Shown piece by piece: positions 1 to 5,650 of a stretch of DNA of 5,689 bases. Location: assembly GCA_011390385.1 (NCBI GenBank), contig JAABSN010000213.1:1-5689 (forward strand), in the 5' to 3' direction. Source of the DNA: Thioalkalivibrio nitratireducens (GTDB taxonomy: Bacteria; Pseudomonadota; Gammaproteobacteria; Ectothiorhodospirales; Ectothiorhodospiraceae). Each line of letters begins with the position of its first letter. Position 1 is the stretch's first letter. The position numbers and the translations under genes are program-made. The notes under the pieces were generated by a model, which had not been told where the DNA came from, did not search any database, and saw nothing but the letters and a program-made list of their open reading frames with translations.

Positions 1-1
1 A

Positions 2-1180
2 CGTCCGCGCTCGCTGGTCAGCGGCAAGCGCATGGAAAAGATCGAATGGGGTCCGAACTGGGAGGAAATCCTCGGGACCGAATTCTCCAAACGCTCGAAG
101 GACTACAACTTCGAACAGGTGCAGAAGGACATCTACGGCGAGTTCGAGAACACTTTCATGATGTACCTGCCGCGCCTGTGCGAACACTGCCTGAACCCGG
201 CCTGCGTCGCGGCCTGCCCGAGCGGCGCGATCTACAAGCGCGAGGAAGACGGCATCGTGCTGATCGACCAGGACAAGTGCCGCGGCTGGCGCATGTGCGT
301 GTCGGGCTGCCCGTACAAGAAGATCTACTACAACTGGAGCACCGGCAAGTCCGAGAAATGCATCTTCTGCTACCCGCGTATCGAAGCGGGCCAGCCGACG
401 GTCTGCTCCGAGACCTGCGTGGGACGTATCCGCTATCTCGGGGTGCTGCTGTACGACGCCGATCAGATCGAGTCGGCTGCGAGCGTCGCCAGCGAGAAGG
501 ATCTCTACGAAAAGCAGCTCGAGATGTTCCTCGATCCCTTCGATGAGAAGGTACTGGCGGCAGCGCGCAAGGAAGGCATTCCCGAATCCTGGCTGACCGC
601 CGCGCAGCAGTCGCCGGTGTACAAGATGGCGATGGAGTGGAAGATCGCATTCCCGCTGCACCCGGAATACCGCACGCTGCCGATGGTCTGGTATGTGCCG
701 CCGCTGTCGCCGATCCAGTCGGCTGCCGAGTCCGGCAAGGTCGGCATGAACGGCATCATCCCCGACGTCGATTCGTTGCGGATCCCGGTGCGGTATCTGG
801 CGAACATGCTTACGGCGGGTGATGAGAAACCGGTGACGCTGGCGCTGAAACGGATGCTGGCGATGCGCGCCTACATGCGTTCAAAGACGGTGGATGGCGA
901 GCTCAACCAGGCGGTACTGGACGAGGTGGGGCTGCGCATGGACCAGGTGGAGGTGATGTACCGCTACATGGCCATCGCAAACTACGAGGACCGCTTCGTG
1001 ATCCCGACCTCACACCGGGAATACGCCAGCGCCACCTACGACGCCTACGGCGAGCGCGGCGGCTGTGGCTTCAGCTTCGGTAATTCCTGTGCCGACGGCG
1101 CGACCAAGACCAGCATTTTCGGCACCAAGCGCCTCACCGATCGCCAGGGCAAGCCGATCCGCGTGGAGATCAAATCATGA
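2..1180 (+). CDS. narH: Respiratory nitrate reductase beta subunit NarH (5'-truncated by window edge)
   Basis: NarH is the four-cluster Fe-S subunit of the membrane-bound nitrate reductase. It passes electrons from NarI haems to the molybdenum subunit NarG on the cytoplasmic face. The reading frame is open from base 2, and the residues before the Met at 32 (RPRSLVSGKR) match the family (E. coli RPKSLISGKD). That Met is therefore internal and the gene starts outside the window. About 392 residues of the usual ~510 are present. Numbering from Met-32, cysteine groups are C50-x2-C53-x4-C58-x3-C62, C83-x2-W86-x2-C89-x3-C93 and C110-x2-C113-x11-C125-x3-C129. W86 in place of a cysteine is the normal NarH signature for a [3Fe-4S] cluster. 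The conserved tail GGCGFSFGNSC is present. The stop overlaps the narJ start (ATGA), so the two are translationally coupled. No oddities seen. Confidence 0.97.
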   Translation, partial: RPRSLVSGKRMEKIEWGPNWEEILGTEFSKRSKDYNFEQVQKDIYGEFENTFMMYLPRLCEHCLNPACVAACPSGAIYKREEDGIVLIDQDKCRGWRMCVSGCPYKKIYYNWSTGKSEKCIFCYPRIEAGQPTVCSETCVGRIRYLGVLLYDADQIESAASVASEKDLYEKQLEMFLDPFDEKVLAAARKEGIPESWLTAAQQSPVYKMAMEWKIAFPLHPEYRTLPMVWYVPPLSPIQSAAESGKVGMNGIIPDVDSLRIPVRYLANMLTAGDEKPVTLALKRMLAMRAYMRSKTVDGELNQAVLDEVGLRMDQVEVMYRYMAIANYEDRFVIPTSHREYASATYDAYGERGGCGFSFGNSCADGATKTSIFGTKRLTDRQGKPIRVEIKS

Positions 1181-1902
1181 ATGAATCGATGCAGACCCTG
1201 AAGGTGATCTCCCGGCTTCTGTGCTATCCACGCGCGGAGATGCTCGGGGCGCTGGACGAGATGGCGGCCGCGGTGGCGGAGGAAACTCTGCTGCCGGACG
1301 ACCTTCGTCGGCGTTTGAATGCGCTGATCGCGGAGTACCGGATCACCGACCCCTACGTGCTGCAGGAAGACTACGTGAACCTGTTCGACCGGGGTCGGGC
1401 GGTATCCCTGCACCTGTTCGAGCATGTGCACGGGGAGTCGCGCGACCGCGGCCAGGCGATGGTGGACCTGGTGGATCTGTACCGCCGCCACGGCTTCGAG
1501 CTGAGTGCGCGCGAGCTGCCGGACTACCTGCCGATGTTCGTCGAATTCGTGGCCGAACAGTCGGTGGCGGAGGCGCGGGAACTGCTCGCGGACGCGGTGC
1601 CGGTGATCGCGCTGATCGGGGAACGTCTGGCCTTGCGCGGGAGCCGGTACGCCGTCCTGTTCGATGCGTTGCAGGCGTTCGCCGGGGCGCCCGAAAACCT
1701 GGACGAGATCCGGGAGCGGGCGGCCGGCGAGGGCCCCGACGAGACCGTGGTGAACATGGACAAATACTGGGCAGAAGAAGCGGTGACCTTCCTCGCGCCG
1801 GGCGGCTGCGGCAGCCGACAGGCGACTGAACAGCCGATCCACTGGGTGAAGCCGGAAGCCGCCGGCTCCGTGCTCGCCAAGCATCCCGTCTTCGGAGGTT
1901 GA
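1177..1902 (+). CDS. narJ: Nitrate reductase molybdenum cofactor assembly chaperone NarJ
   Basis: NarJ is a dedicated cytoplasmic chaperone of the TorD/DmsD/NarJ superfamily. It binds apo-NarG, helps Mo-bisMGD insertion and holds NarGH until it docks on NarI; it is not part of the final enzyme. The 241-residue length is close to the E. coli protein (236). The start ATG at 1177 gives the expected N-terminus (VISRLLCYP at residues 10-18). The family hallmark LFDRGRA (69-75) followed by LHLFEHVHGESRDRGQAMVD (78-97) is almost identical to E. coli NarJ. ARELPDYLPM and SRYAVLFDAL further on are also typical. The ATGA overlap with narH implies coupled translation, and narI begins 5 nt after its stop, so all three are one transcript. 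Confidence 0.97.
   Translation: MNESMQTLKVISRLLCYPRAEMLGALDEMAAAVAEETLLPDDLRRRLNALIAEYRITDPYVLQEDYVNLFDRGRAVSLHLFEHVHGESRDRGQAMVDLVDLYRRHGFELSARELPDYLPMFVEFVAEQSVAEARELLADAVPVIALIGERLALRGSRYAVLFDALQAFAGAPENLDEIRERAAGEGPDETVVNMDKYWAEEAVTFLAPGGCGSRQATEQPIHWVKPEAAGSVLAKHPVFGG
1894..1899 (+). promoter_or_regulatory. Shine-Dalgarno sequence of narI
   Basis: GGAGGT lies inside the last codons of narJ, 8 nt before the ATG at 1908. This spacing decides the narI start: a TTG at 1899 in the same frame would overlap the Shine-Dalgarno sequence itself and would add three residues absent from homologues. Confidence 0.8.
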
Positions 1903-1907
1903 CTGCA

Positions 1908-2585
1908 ATGAACGATCTGAACGAATTCGTATTCGGGTATTACCCGTATCTCGCCCTGAGCGTGTTCCTGCTGGGCAGCCTGGTCCGTTTCGAGCGGGAT
2001 CAATTCAGCTGGCGCAGCGGTTCAAGCCAGATGCTGCGTACGAAGAACATGCGCCTGGCCAGCAATCTGTTCCACATCGGGATCCTGCTGCTGTTTCTGG
2101 GCCACCTGTTCGGCCTGCTGACGCCGCAATGGCTTTACCATGGAATCGGCATTTCGACCTCGACCAAGCAGATCCTCGCGATCATCGCCGGCGGCATCTT
2201 CGGTCTGATCTGCTTCGTGGGCCTGACCCTGCTGCTGTACCGCCGGCTGTTCGATGCCCGCATCCGGGCAACCAGCAGCGGCTCGGATCATTTCATCCTG
2301 ATCCTGCTCTACGTGCAGCTGATCCTCGGCCTGGCCACGCTGCCGCTGTCGATGACCCATCTTGATGGCGCGAACATGGTGGCGCTGGCCAACTGGGCGC
2401 AGCACATCGTGACATTCCAGCCAGGTGCCGCCGCGTTCATCGTCGATGCCCACTGGATCTTCAAGGCGCACATCGCGCTGGGACTGACGATGTTCCTGGT
2501 GTTCCCGTTCACGCGCCTGGTGCACATCTGGAGCGCACCGGTGTGGTACCTGGGCCGGAGCTACCAGCTCGTGCGCCGGCGCTGA
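1908..2585 (+). CDS. narI: Respiratory nitrate reductase gamma subunit NarI (cytochrome b)
   Basis: NarI is the membrane anchor and quinol-oxidising subunit of NarGHI. It carries two b haems and passes electrons to NarH. From the ATG at 1908 the protein is 225 residues, the same length as E. coli NarI. The haem-ligand histidines fall where expected: H56 and H66 in NLFHIGILLLFLGH, H188 in FKAHIALG and H206 in TRLVHIWS. Five hydrophobic segments are visible, roughly residues 10-26, 53-72, 88-110, 128-148 and 184-204. The end YQLVRRR matches the family tail (E. coli YQLVRARH). It is the last nar structural gene. A 237-nt non-coding stretch with strong palindromes separates it from the next gene, so downstream genes may be expressed at a different level. 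Confidence 0.97.
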   Translation: MNDLNEFVFGYYPYLALSVFLLGSLVRFERDQFSWRSGSSQMLRTKNMRLASNLFHIGILLLFLGHLFGLLTPQWLYHGIGISTSTKQILAIIAGGIFGLICFVGLTLLLYRRLFDARIRATSSGSDHFILILLYVQLILGLATLPLSMTHLDGANMVALANWAQHIVTFQPGAAAFIVDAHWIFKAHIALGLTMFLVFPFTRLVHIWSAPVWYLGRSYQLVRRR

Positions 2586-2588
2586 GCT

Positions 2589-2622
2589 CTGGTGCCTCTC
2601 CTGTATTCGGGAGAGGCACCAG
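2589..2622. repeat. Perfect 13-bp hairpin just after narI
   Basis: Bases 2589-2601 (CTGGTGCCTCTCC) pair perfectly with 2610-2622 (GGAGAGGCACCAG), leaving an 8-nt loop. The hairpin starts 3 nt after the narI stop. No run of T follows, so it is not a standard intrinsic terminator. A REP-like element that stabilises the 3' end of the nar mRNA, or a weak attenuator before the next gene, fits better. The structure is read directly from the sequence; the role is inferred. Confidence 0.7.
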
Positions 2623-2679
2623 GGTGAGGGTCCCTCGCCAACGCCCCCCATCCGCGACGAGGGACTCCTCTCTCACCCT
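2621..2679. repeat. Interrupted long palindrome between narI and the dsrC-like gene
   Basis: An outer 8-bp arm (AGGGTGAG 2621-2628 with CTCACCCT 2672-2679) encloses an inner 8-bp arm (GTCCCTCG 2630-2637 with CGAGGGAC 2658-2665) around a 20-nt loop. Its first two bases overlap the 3' arm of the preceding hairpin, so the two structures are nearly mutually exclusive at that edge. It looks like a gammaproteobacterial intergenic palindromic repeat, but no second copy is present in this window to prove that. Confidence 0.55.
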
Positions 2680-2689
2680 GTTTCAGGCA

Positions 2690-2721
2690 GTAGGGTGCAA
2701 TGAGCGAAGCGAATTGCATCG
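2690..2721 (+). repeat. Dispersed palindromic repeat, copy 1
   Basis: The unit begins GTAGGGTGCAATGAGC and continues through GAAGCGAATTGCATCG. It has internal dyad symmetry (TGCAAT 2696-2701 with ATTGCA 2713-2718, loop of 11). A second copy in the same orientation lies at 4049-4081. The TAGGGTGC...GAGCG(A/C)AGCGAA pattern resembles dispersed intergenic repeats seen in many gammaproteobacteria; this is from memory and not searched. Right after it is a perfect 10-bp palindrome, GTGGCGCCAC (2723-2732). Confidence 0.7.
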
Positions 2722-2809
2722 AGTGGCGCCACAGCGAGCGACGGAGCCAGTAGCAACGCCGTGGCACATGCCGCCAACGACCATCACGCAAATCGATGAC
2801 GAACGTTAT

Positions 2810-2814
2810 GGAGA
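2810..2814 (+). promoter_or_regulatory. Shine-Dalgarno sequence of the dsrC-like gene
   Basis: GGAGA ends 8 nt before the ATG at 2823. This favours 2823 over the upstream in-frame ATGs at 2796 and 2808. The first would add nine residues, MTNVMEKCL, which are not a normal DsrC/TusE N-terminus. Confidence 0.65.
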
Positions 2815-2822
2815 AATGCCTT

Positions 2823-3161
2823 ATGGCCATCGAACTCAAAGATACCACCCTGCCCACCGACGAAGAGGGCTACCTGATCGACCCCGAAGCCTGGACGCCC
2901 GAAGTGGCGGAGCGCGTCGCCGAAGAGGAAGGCATCGCACTCACCGACGAGCACTGGGCGGTGATCCGGTTTATCCGCGACCACTACGAAGAACACCAGG
3001 TCGCCGTCGACGCCCGCTACGTCATCCGATTCCTGGACGAGAAATTCGGCTACGGCGACAAGGCGCACAACCACCTGTTCGAGCTGTTTCCCTACGGCTA
3101 CGTGAAGCAGGCCTGCCGGATTGCCGGCATGCGCCGCCCGCGCGCCTGGAGCACCGGCTGA
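2823..3161 (+). CDS. DsrC/TusE-family sulfur-relay-like protein with CysB only
   Basis: The family consists of small cytoplasmic sulfur carriers: DsrC serves dissimilatory sulfur metabolism and TusE passes persulfide in tRNA 2-thiouridylation. The protein has 112 residues from the ATG at 2823. Family features are DEEGYLIDPEAW (13-24), EEGIALTDEHWAVIRFIRDHY (35-55) and the C-terminal arm FPYGYVKQACRIAG (89-102). Cys98 corresponds to CysB of DsrC. CysA should lie 11 residues later as the penultimate residue, but Trp109 (TGG, 3147-3149) stands there, followed by S-T-G. TusE normally keeps CysA and lacks CysB, so this protein has the opposite pattern and is not simply TusE or canonical DsrC. A cysteine-poor regulatory or structural DsrC paralogue (RspA-like) is possible. 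It sits 237 nt after narI and 27 nt before the parvulin gene, probably co-transcribed with the latter. Family is certain; function is unknown. Confidence 0.9.
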   Translation: MAIELKDTTLPTDEEGYLIDPEAWTPEVAERVAEEEGIALTDEHWAVIRFIRDHYEEHQVAVDARYVIRFLDEKFGYGDKAHNHLFELFPYGYVKQACRIAGMRRPRAWSTG

Positions 3162-3188
3162 ACTGCATTCCAACGGAGGAACGAATCG

Positions 3189-3962
3189 ATGACGATATCC
3201 GTGAACGGCGTGGAGATCCCCGATCAGGCGATCCACAGCGAGATGCAGTATCACCCCGCCGGAACCCCTGATGCCGCCCAGTACCAGGCGGCTCGAGCCC
3301 TGGTGATCCGCGAGCTGCTGCTGCAGGAGGCCCGGCGCGGCGAGGTGAGCCCGGCTCCGGACGCGGAAGACCCGGAAGAAAGCCTGATCCAGGCATTGAT
3401 GGACCAGGCGATTCAGGTGCCCAAGGCGGACGAGGCGGCGTGCCGCCGTTACTACGAGACCCACCAGCAGCATTTTCGCAGCCCCGTGGTGTACCACGTC
3501 TCGCACGTGCTGCTCCCCGCGGCGCCGGATGACCATGAGGCACGGCGGGCGGCACTCGCGCAGGCCGAGGCGCTGCTGGCGGAGATCGGCAACGATGCCG
3601 GGCTGTTCATCGCCATGGCGATGAAGCACTCGGCCTGTCCGTCGCGGGATCAGGGCGGCGACCTCGGCCCGGTCACGCGCGGGCAGACGGTGCCTGAATT
3701 CGAGAAGGCCCTGGACCGGATGGCGACCGGAGAGATCGCAACCCGCCCGCTGGAAACCCGCTACGGCGTGCACCTGGTTCATCTGCGCGCGCGCGAGGGC
3801 GGGGAACCGCTGCCGTTCGAGGCCGTAAAGCCCCAGGTCGCCGAATACATGGAACAGCACGTGCTGCGCCGCGCGGTCGCCCAGTACCTGCAACGACTGG
3901 TCGGTGATGCCCGCATCGAGGGCATCGACCTCGAAGGCGCCGAAACGCCGCTGGTACAGTAG
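3189..3962 (+). CDS. Cytoplasmic parvulin-type peptidyl-prolyl cis-trans isomerase (NifM/PpiC-like)
   Basis: This is a 257-residue foldase predicted to catalyse prolyl cis-trans isomerisation. An N-terminal helical SurA/NifM-like region spans about 1-95. One parvulin domain spans about 101-201, with VYHVSHVLLP (101-110), the characteristic HSACPSRDQGGDLGPVTRGQ (147-166), VPEFEKAL (168-175) and RYGVHLVHL (191-199). A helical tail follows to the end. No signal peptide or membrane segment is visible, so it should act in the cytoplasm, unlike periplasmic SurA or PpiD. GGAGGA at 3175-3180 is 8 nt before the ATG. Parvulin genes of this type follow narGHJI in other denitrifiers (Pseudomonas aeruginosa has one between narI and moaA), which suggests a role in folding NarG/NarH. 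That role is inferred from context. The 27-nt gap implies co-transcription with the dsrC-like gene. Confidence 0.92.
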   Translation: MTISVNGVEIPDQAIHSEMQYHPAGTPDAAQYQAARALVIRELLLQEARRGEVSPAPDAEDPEESLIQALMDQAIQVPKADEAACRRYYETHQQHFRSPVVYHVSHVLLPAAPDDHEARRAALAQAEALLAEIGNDAGLFIAMAMKHSACPSRDQGGDLGPVTRGQTVPEFEKALDRMATGEIATRPLETRYGVHLVHLRAREGGEPLPFEAVKPQVAEYMEQHVLRRAVAQYLQRLVGDARIEGIDLEGAETPLVQ

Positions 3963-3978
3963 CTCACGCGATGGCGAC

Positions 3979-4032
3979 GGTGACCCGGGAAGCGGAACTT
4001 TCGTGGCAACTGCCGTGGCACGGGCGGTCACC
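3979..4032. repeat. Short inverted repeat after the parvulin gene
   Basis: GGTGACC (3979-3985) and GGTCACC (4026-4032) are perfect inverted copies 40 nt apart, starting 16 nt after the parvulin stop. The long loop and missing T-run make a terminator unlikely. The pairing may be chance in GC-rich DNA. Confidence 0.3.
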
Positions 4033-4048
4033 TCTGATGATGAAAGGC

Positions 4049-4081
4049 GTAGGGTGCCAATGAGCACAGCGAATTGCGCCG
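4049..4081 (+). repeat. Dispersed palindromic repeat, copy 2
   Basis: The unit starts GTAGGGTGCCAATGAGC and continues through ACAGCGAATTGCGCCG. It aligns to 2690-2721 with a 1-nt insertion and a few substitutions, in the same orientation. The dyad is retained imperfectly (GGTGCCAAT against ATTGCGCC). With copy 1 it brackets the dsrC-like and parvulin genes. Confidence 0.7.
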
Positions 4082-4236
4082 TTCGTGGCCCGGGAGTCTG
4101 GAGGCAGGGCCGGCGTGGTATCGGTTCGGCTCCGCCTCACCGCACGCGCTTTCATGCTGACCAACCGCTGGATCTGCGGAAGGAGAACCTCGCCCGGCGC
4201 TTTGAGCAGTACAGGCTCGATCGCATTGACCAACAG
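4082..4236. other. Non-coding stretch before the ubiU-ubiV locus
   Basis: No recognisable gene was found. The + frame ending at the TGA 4243-4245 reads like a protein tail (LRKENLARRFEQYRLDRIDQ) with strong G/C at third positions from about 4156, so a decayed gene end is possible. In E. coli ubiT is divergent from ubiU, but no convincing UbiT start or motif is visible on the - strand here. Confidence 0.4.
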
Positions 4237-4250
4237 TTGACGTGAATCAA
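4237..4250. promoter_or_regulatory. FNR/Anr-type binding site upstream of ubiU'-ubiV
   Basis: TTGAC-GTGA-ATCAA matches the FNR consensus TTGAT-N4-ATCAA at 9 of 10 positions. The box is centred at 4243.5, about 62 nt before the ubiU' ATG. FNR is known to activate ubiUVT in E. coli under anaerobiosis, so the position makes functional sense. No convincing -10 element stands out: CACTAT at 4289-4294 is a weak candidate and would put the box near -57. Anaerobic activation of the downstream genes is inferred. Confidence 0.75.
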
Positions 4251-4305
4251 GGTTTTCGCTCCTCGGGTGTTGCAAGCTCAGGGCGCGCACTATCGGAGTC
4301 GTTGC

Positions 4306-4506
4306 ATGGAACTTGTTTCCCCGGCGGGGAGCCATCCCGCATTGCGAGCAGCAGTCGATTCTGGCGCAGACAGCGTGTATTTCGGTCTGAGGGACGCCAC
4401 CAATGCACGCCGTTTCGCGGGCCTGAACTTCACGACAAGGACGCCGACGGAACTGCCCGAGGGCAGCCAGACAACCCTTGGCGCATACCACAGGCCATGG
4501 CAATGA
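4306..4506 (+). pseudogene. ubiU: ubiU remnant with large in-frame internal deletion
   Basis: Intact UbiU is a U32-family [4Fe-4S] protein of ~330 residues that, with UbiV, hydroxylates ubiquinone precursors without oxygen. Only 66 codons are left here. Residues 1-43 (MELVSPAGSHPALRAA... to RRFAGLNFT) match the UbiU N-terminus. Residues 51-66 (PEGSQTTLGAYHRPWQ) match its extreme C-terminus (E. coli SEGTQTTLGAYHRKWQ). The join lies at about 4435-4456, and roughly 265 codons are missing, including all four Fe-S cysteines and the U32 core. The frame is kept and the TGA overlaps the ubiV ATG. GGAG at 4295-4298, 7 nt upstream, supports the ATG at 4306. The fifth residue is Ser where E. coli has Cys. 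It could be a true deletion, a retained short leader that couples translation to ubiV, or an assembly collapse. It cannot act as UbiU. Confidence 0.88.
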
Positions 4507-5426
4507 ATCCAGCAACCAGTACATCATCGAAGACGCCGCGACTGTCGGTCGGACCCTGCCAGTACTTGTGGCAAAAAGACAGTGTCGAACACTTCTATGC
4601 GGAGATCGCCGACAGTCCCGTGGACATCGTCTATCTGGGCGAGACCGTGTGCGCGAAACGGCGCGAGCTGCGAACGCATGACTGGATCGCCCTGGGCCGG
4701 GAGCTGGCCGCGGCTGGCAAGGAAGTCGTGTTATCCACATTCACCGTGATCGAGGCACGTTCCGAAATGGGTGTGGTGCGCCGTCTCTGCGAAAACGGTG
4801 AATTCATGGTGGAGGCGAATGATGTCGCCGCCGTGCGGGTCCTGCGCGAACTCGGCCTCCCGTTTGCCACCGGACCTTCGGTGAACATCTACAATGGTGC
4901 AACCTTGCGCCATTACCACCGCCTCGGGCTGCGGCGCTGGGTGCTGCCAGTAGAACTTGGCCGCGAAGCGCTGAAAGACATCCGGGCGGAAGCGAAACCT
5001 GCCGATGTGGAGACCGAGGTCTTCGCCTACGGACATCTTCCACTGGCGTGGTCGCCACGTTGCTTCGCGGCGCGGTACCACGATCGGCCGAGGGAGCAAT
5101 GCGGCCTGCTCTGCATCGACTATCCCACGGGCGTCGCGGTGGATACACGAGAGGGGGATCGTTTCCTCAATCTCAACGGTATCCAGGTCGAGTCGGGCCT
5201 GATCTGTGACTTGCTGCCGGTCTGGCGCGATGTTGTCGAAGCGGGAGCCGATATTCTGCGGCTGAGCCCGATGCCGCAGGGTACCCTGGAGTCGATTCAT
5301 GCCCTGCGTCGGGCGATCCTGGGAGATGGGACCGCGCTGGCTGCACGCTCCGAGAATCCGGACCCGATTTGCAACGGCTACTGGTATGCCGATCCCGGAA
5401 TGGTGCGCGCCAGGCCGGCCAAATGA
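4503..5426 (+). CDS. ubiV: O2-independent ubiquinone biosynthesis protein UbiV (U32 family)
   Basis: UbiV is the partner of UbiU in the oxygen-independent hydroxylation steps of ubiquinone synthesis. It is cytoplasmic and carries a [4Fe-4S] cluster. The protein has 307 residues against 292 in E. coli; the extra length is mainly a polar N-terminal extension (residues 1-13). The four cluster ligands are C50 (YLGETVCAKRR) and C187-x12-C200-x3-C204 (AYGHLPLAWSPRCFAARY onward), with the same spacing as E. coli C39, C180, C193 and C197. Other matches are VVLSTFTVIEARSE, LNGIQVESG, ADILRLSPMPQGT and NGYWYADPG. The start at 4503 overlaps the ubiU' stop (ATGA); an ATG at 4497 in the same frame is an alternative. 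There is no good Shine-Dalgarno sequence, so initiation probably depends on translation of the ubiU remnant. The gene looks intact although its obligate partner is destroyed. Confidence 0.95.
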   Translation: MNPATSTSSKTPRLSVGPCQYLWQKDSVEHFYAEIADSPVDIVYLGETVCAKRRELRTHDWIALGRELAAAGKEVVLSTFTVIEARSEMGVVRRLCENGEFMVEANDVAAVRVLRELGLPFATGPSVNIYNGATLRHYHRLGLRRWVLPVELGREALKDIRAEAKPADVETEVFAYGHLPLAWSPRCFAARYHDRPREQCGLLCIDYPTGVAVDTREGDRFLNLNGIQVESGLICDLLPVWRDVVEAGADILRLSPMPQGTLESIHALRRAILGDGTALAARSENPDPICNGYWYADPGMVRARPAK

Positions 5427-5650
5427 GCCGAGGTCCAGAGCCAAATTCCTGACTCCTCCCCGATGGCTGCCGAATCCGTACATCCGATTCTGGTTGTGGC
5501 CAATCGAGTCGTTGCCCACGCCGATGCCGGAGGCACTGGTGGCCCGCGTCGCGCAGCGTCCCCTCTCCCCAGCCCTCGTCCGCATGCAGGAGGCGGGGGT
5601 CAGCAGTGCGCTGCGCGCGACTTTCACGCTAGTTGAGAGCTATACCCATC
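5427..5650. other. Stretch after ubiV with no confident gene
   Basis: No recognised gene or clear terminator was found. One + frame is open from at least 5422 to the window end, with G/C-biased third positions between about 5461 and 5620 (reading PIESLPTPMPEALVARVAQR around 5500-5559). It has no ATG before 5524 and no family match that I know. C-rich and G-rich tracts at 5560-5600 could pair weakly, like a degenerate palindromic repeat. Confidence 0.4.

Noticed and set aside
160..430. Trp in place of a Cys in a NarH Fe-S motif as a mutation
   Set aside because: C-x2-W-x2-C-x3-C is the normal NarH arrangement for its [3Fe-4S] cluster.
1899..1907. TTG start for narI
   Set aside because: It overlaps the GGAGGT Shine-Dalgarno sequence; the ATG at 1908 gives the family length and haem-ligand numbering.
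1045..1908. 287-codon open frame on the - strand
   Set aside because: It is antisense to the narH end and all of narJ, both unambiguous.
2589..2622. Intrinsic terminator after narI
   Set aside because: The stem is strong but is followed by a G-rich sequence rather than a T-run, so only a hairpin is claimed.
2543..3271. 242-codon + frame spanning the narI end, the repeat gap and the dsrC-like gene
   Set aside because: It runs out of frame through two real genes and through palindromic repeats; its translation is low-complexity and arginine-rich.
2784..4067. 427-codon open frame on the - strand
   Set aside because: It lies opposite the clearly recognisable dsrC-like and parvulin genes, its translation has no family features, and long antisense frames are expected in GC-rich coding DNA.
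4242..4502. Extended ubiV start at GTG 4242
   Set aside because: It would begin inside the FNR box and read the ubiU remnant out of frame; conserved UbiV sequence begins only after about 4540, and the ATGA overlap at 4503 is the natural start.
4731..5627. 298-codon open frame on the - strand
   Set aside because: It is antisense to ubiV, which has a complete family match; the antisense translation resembles nothing known to me.
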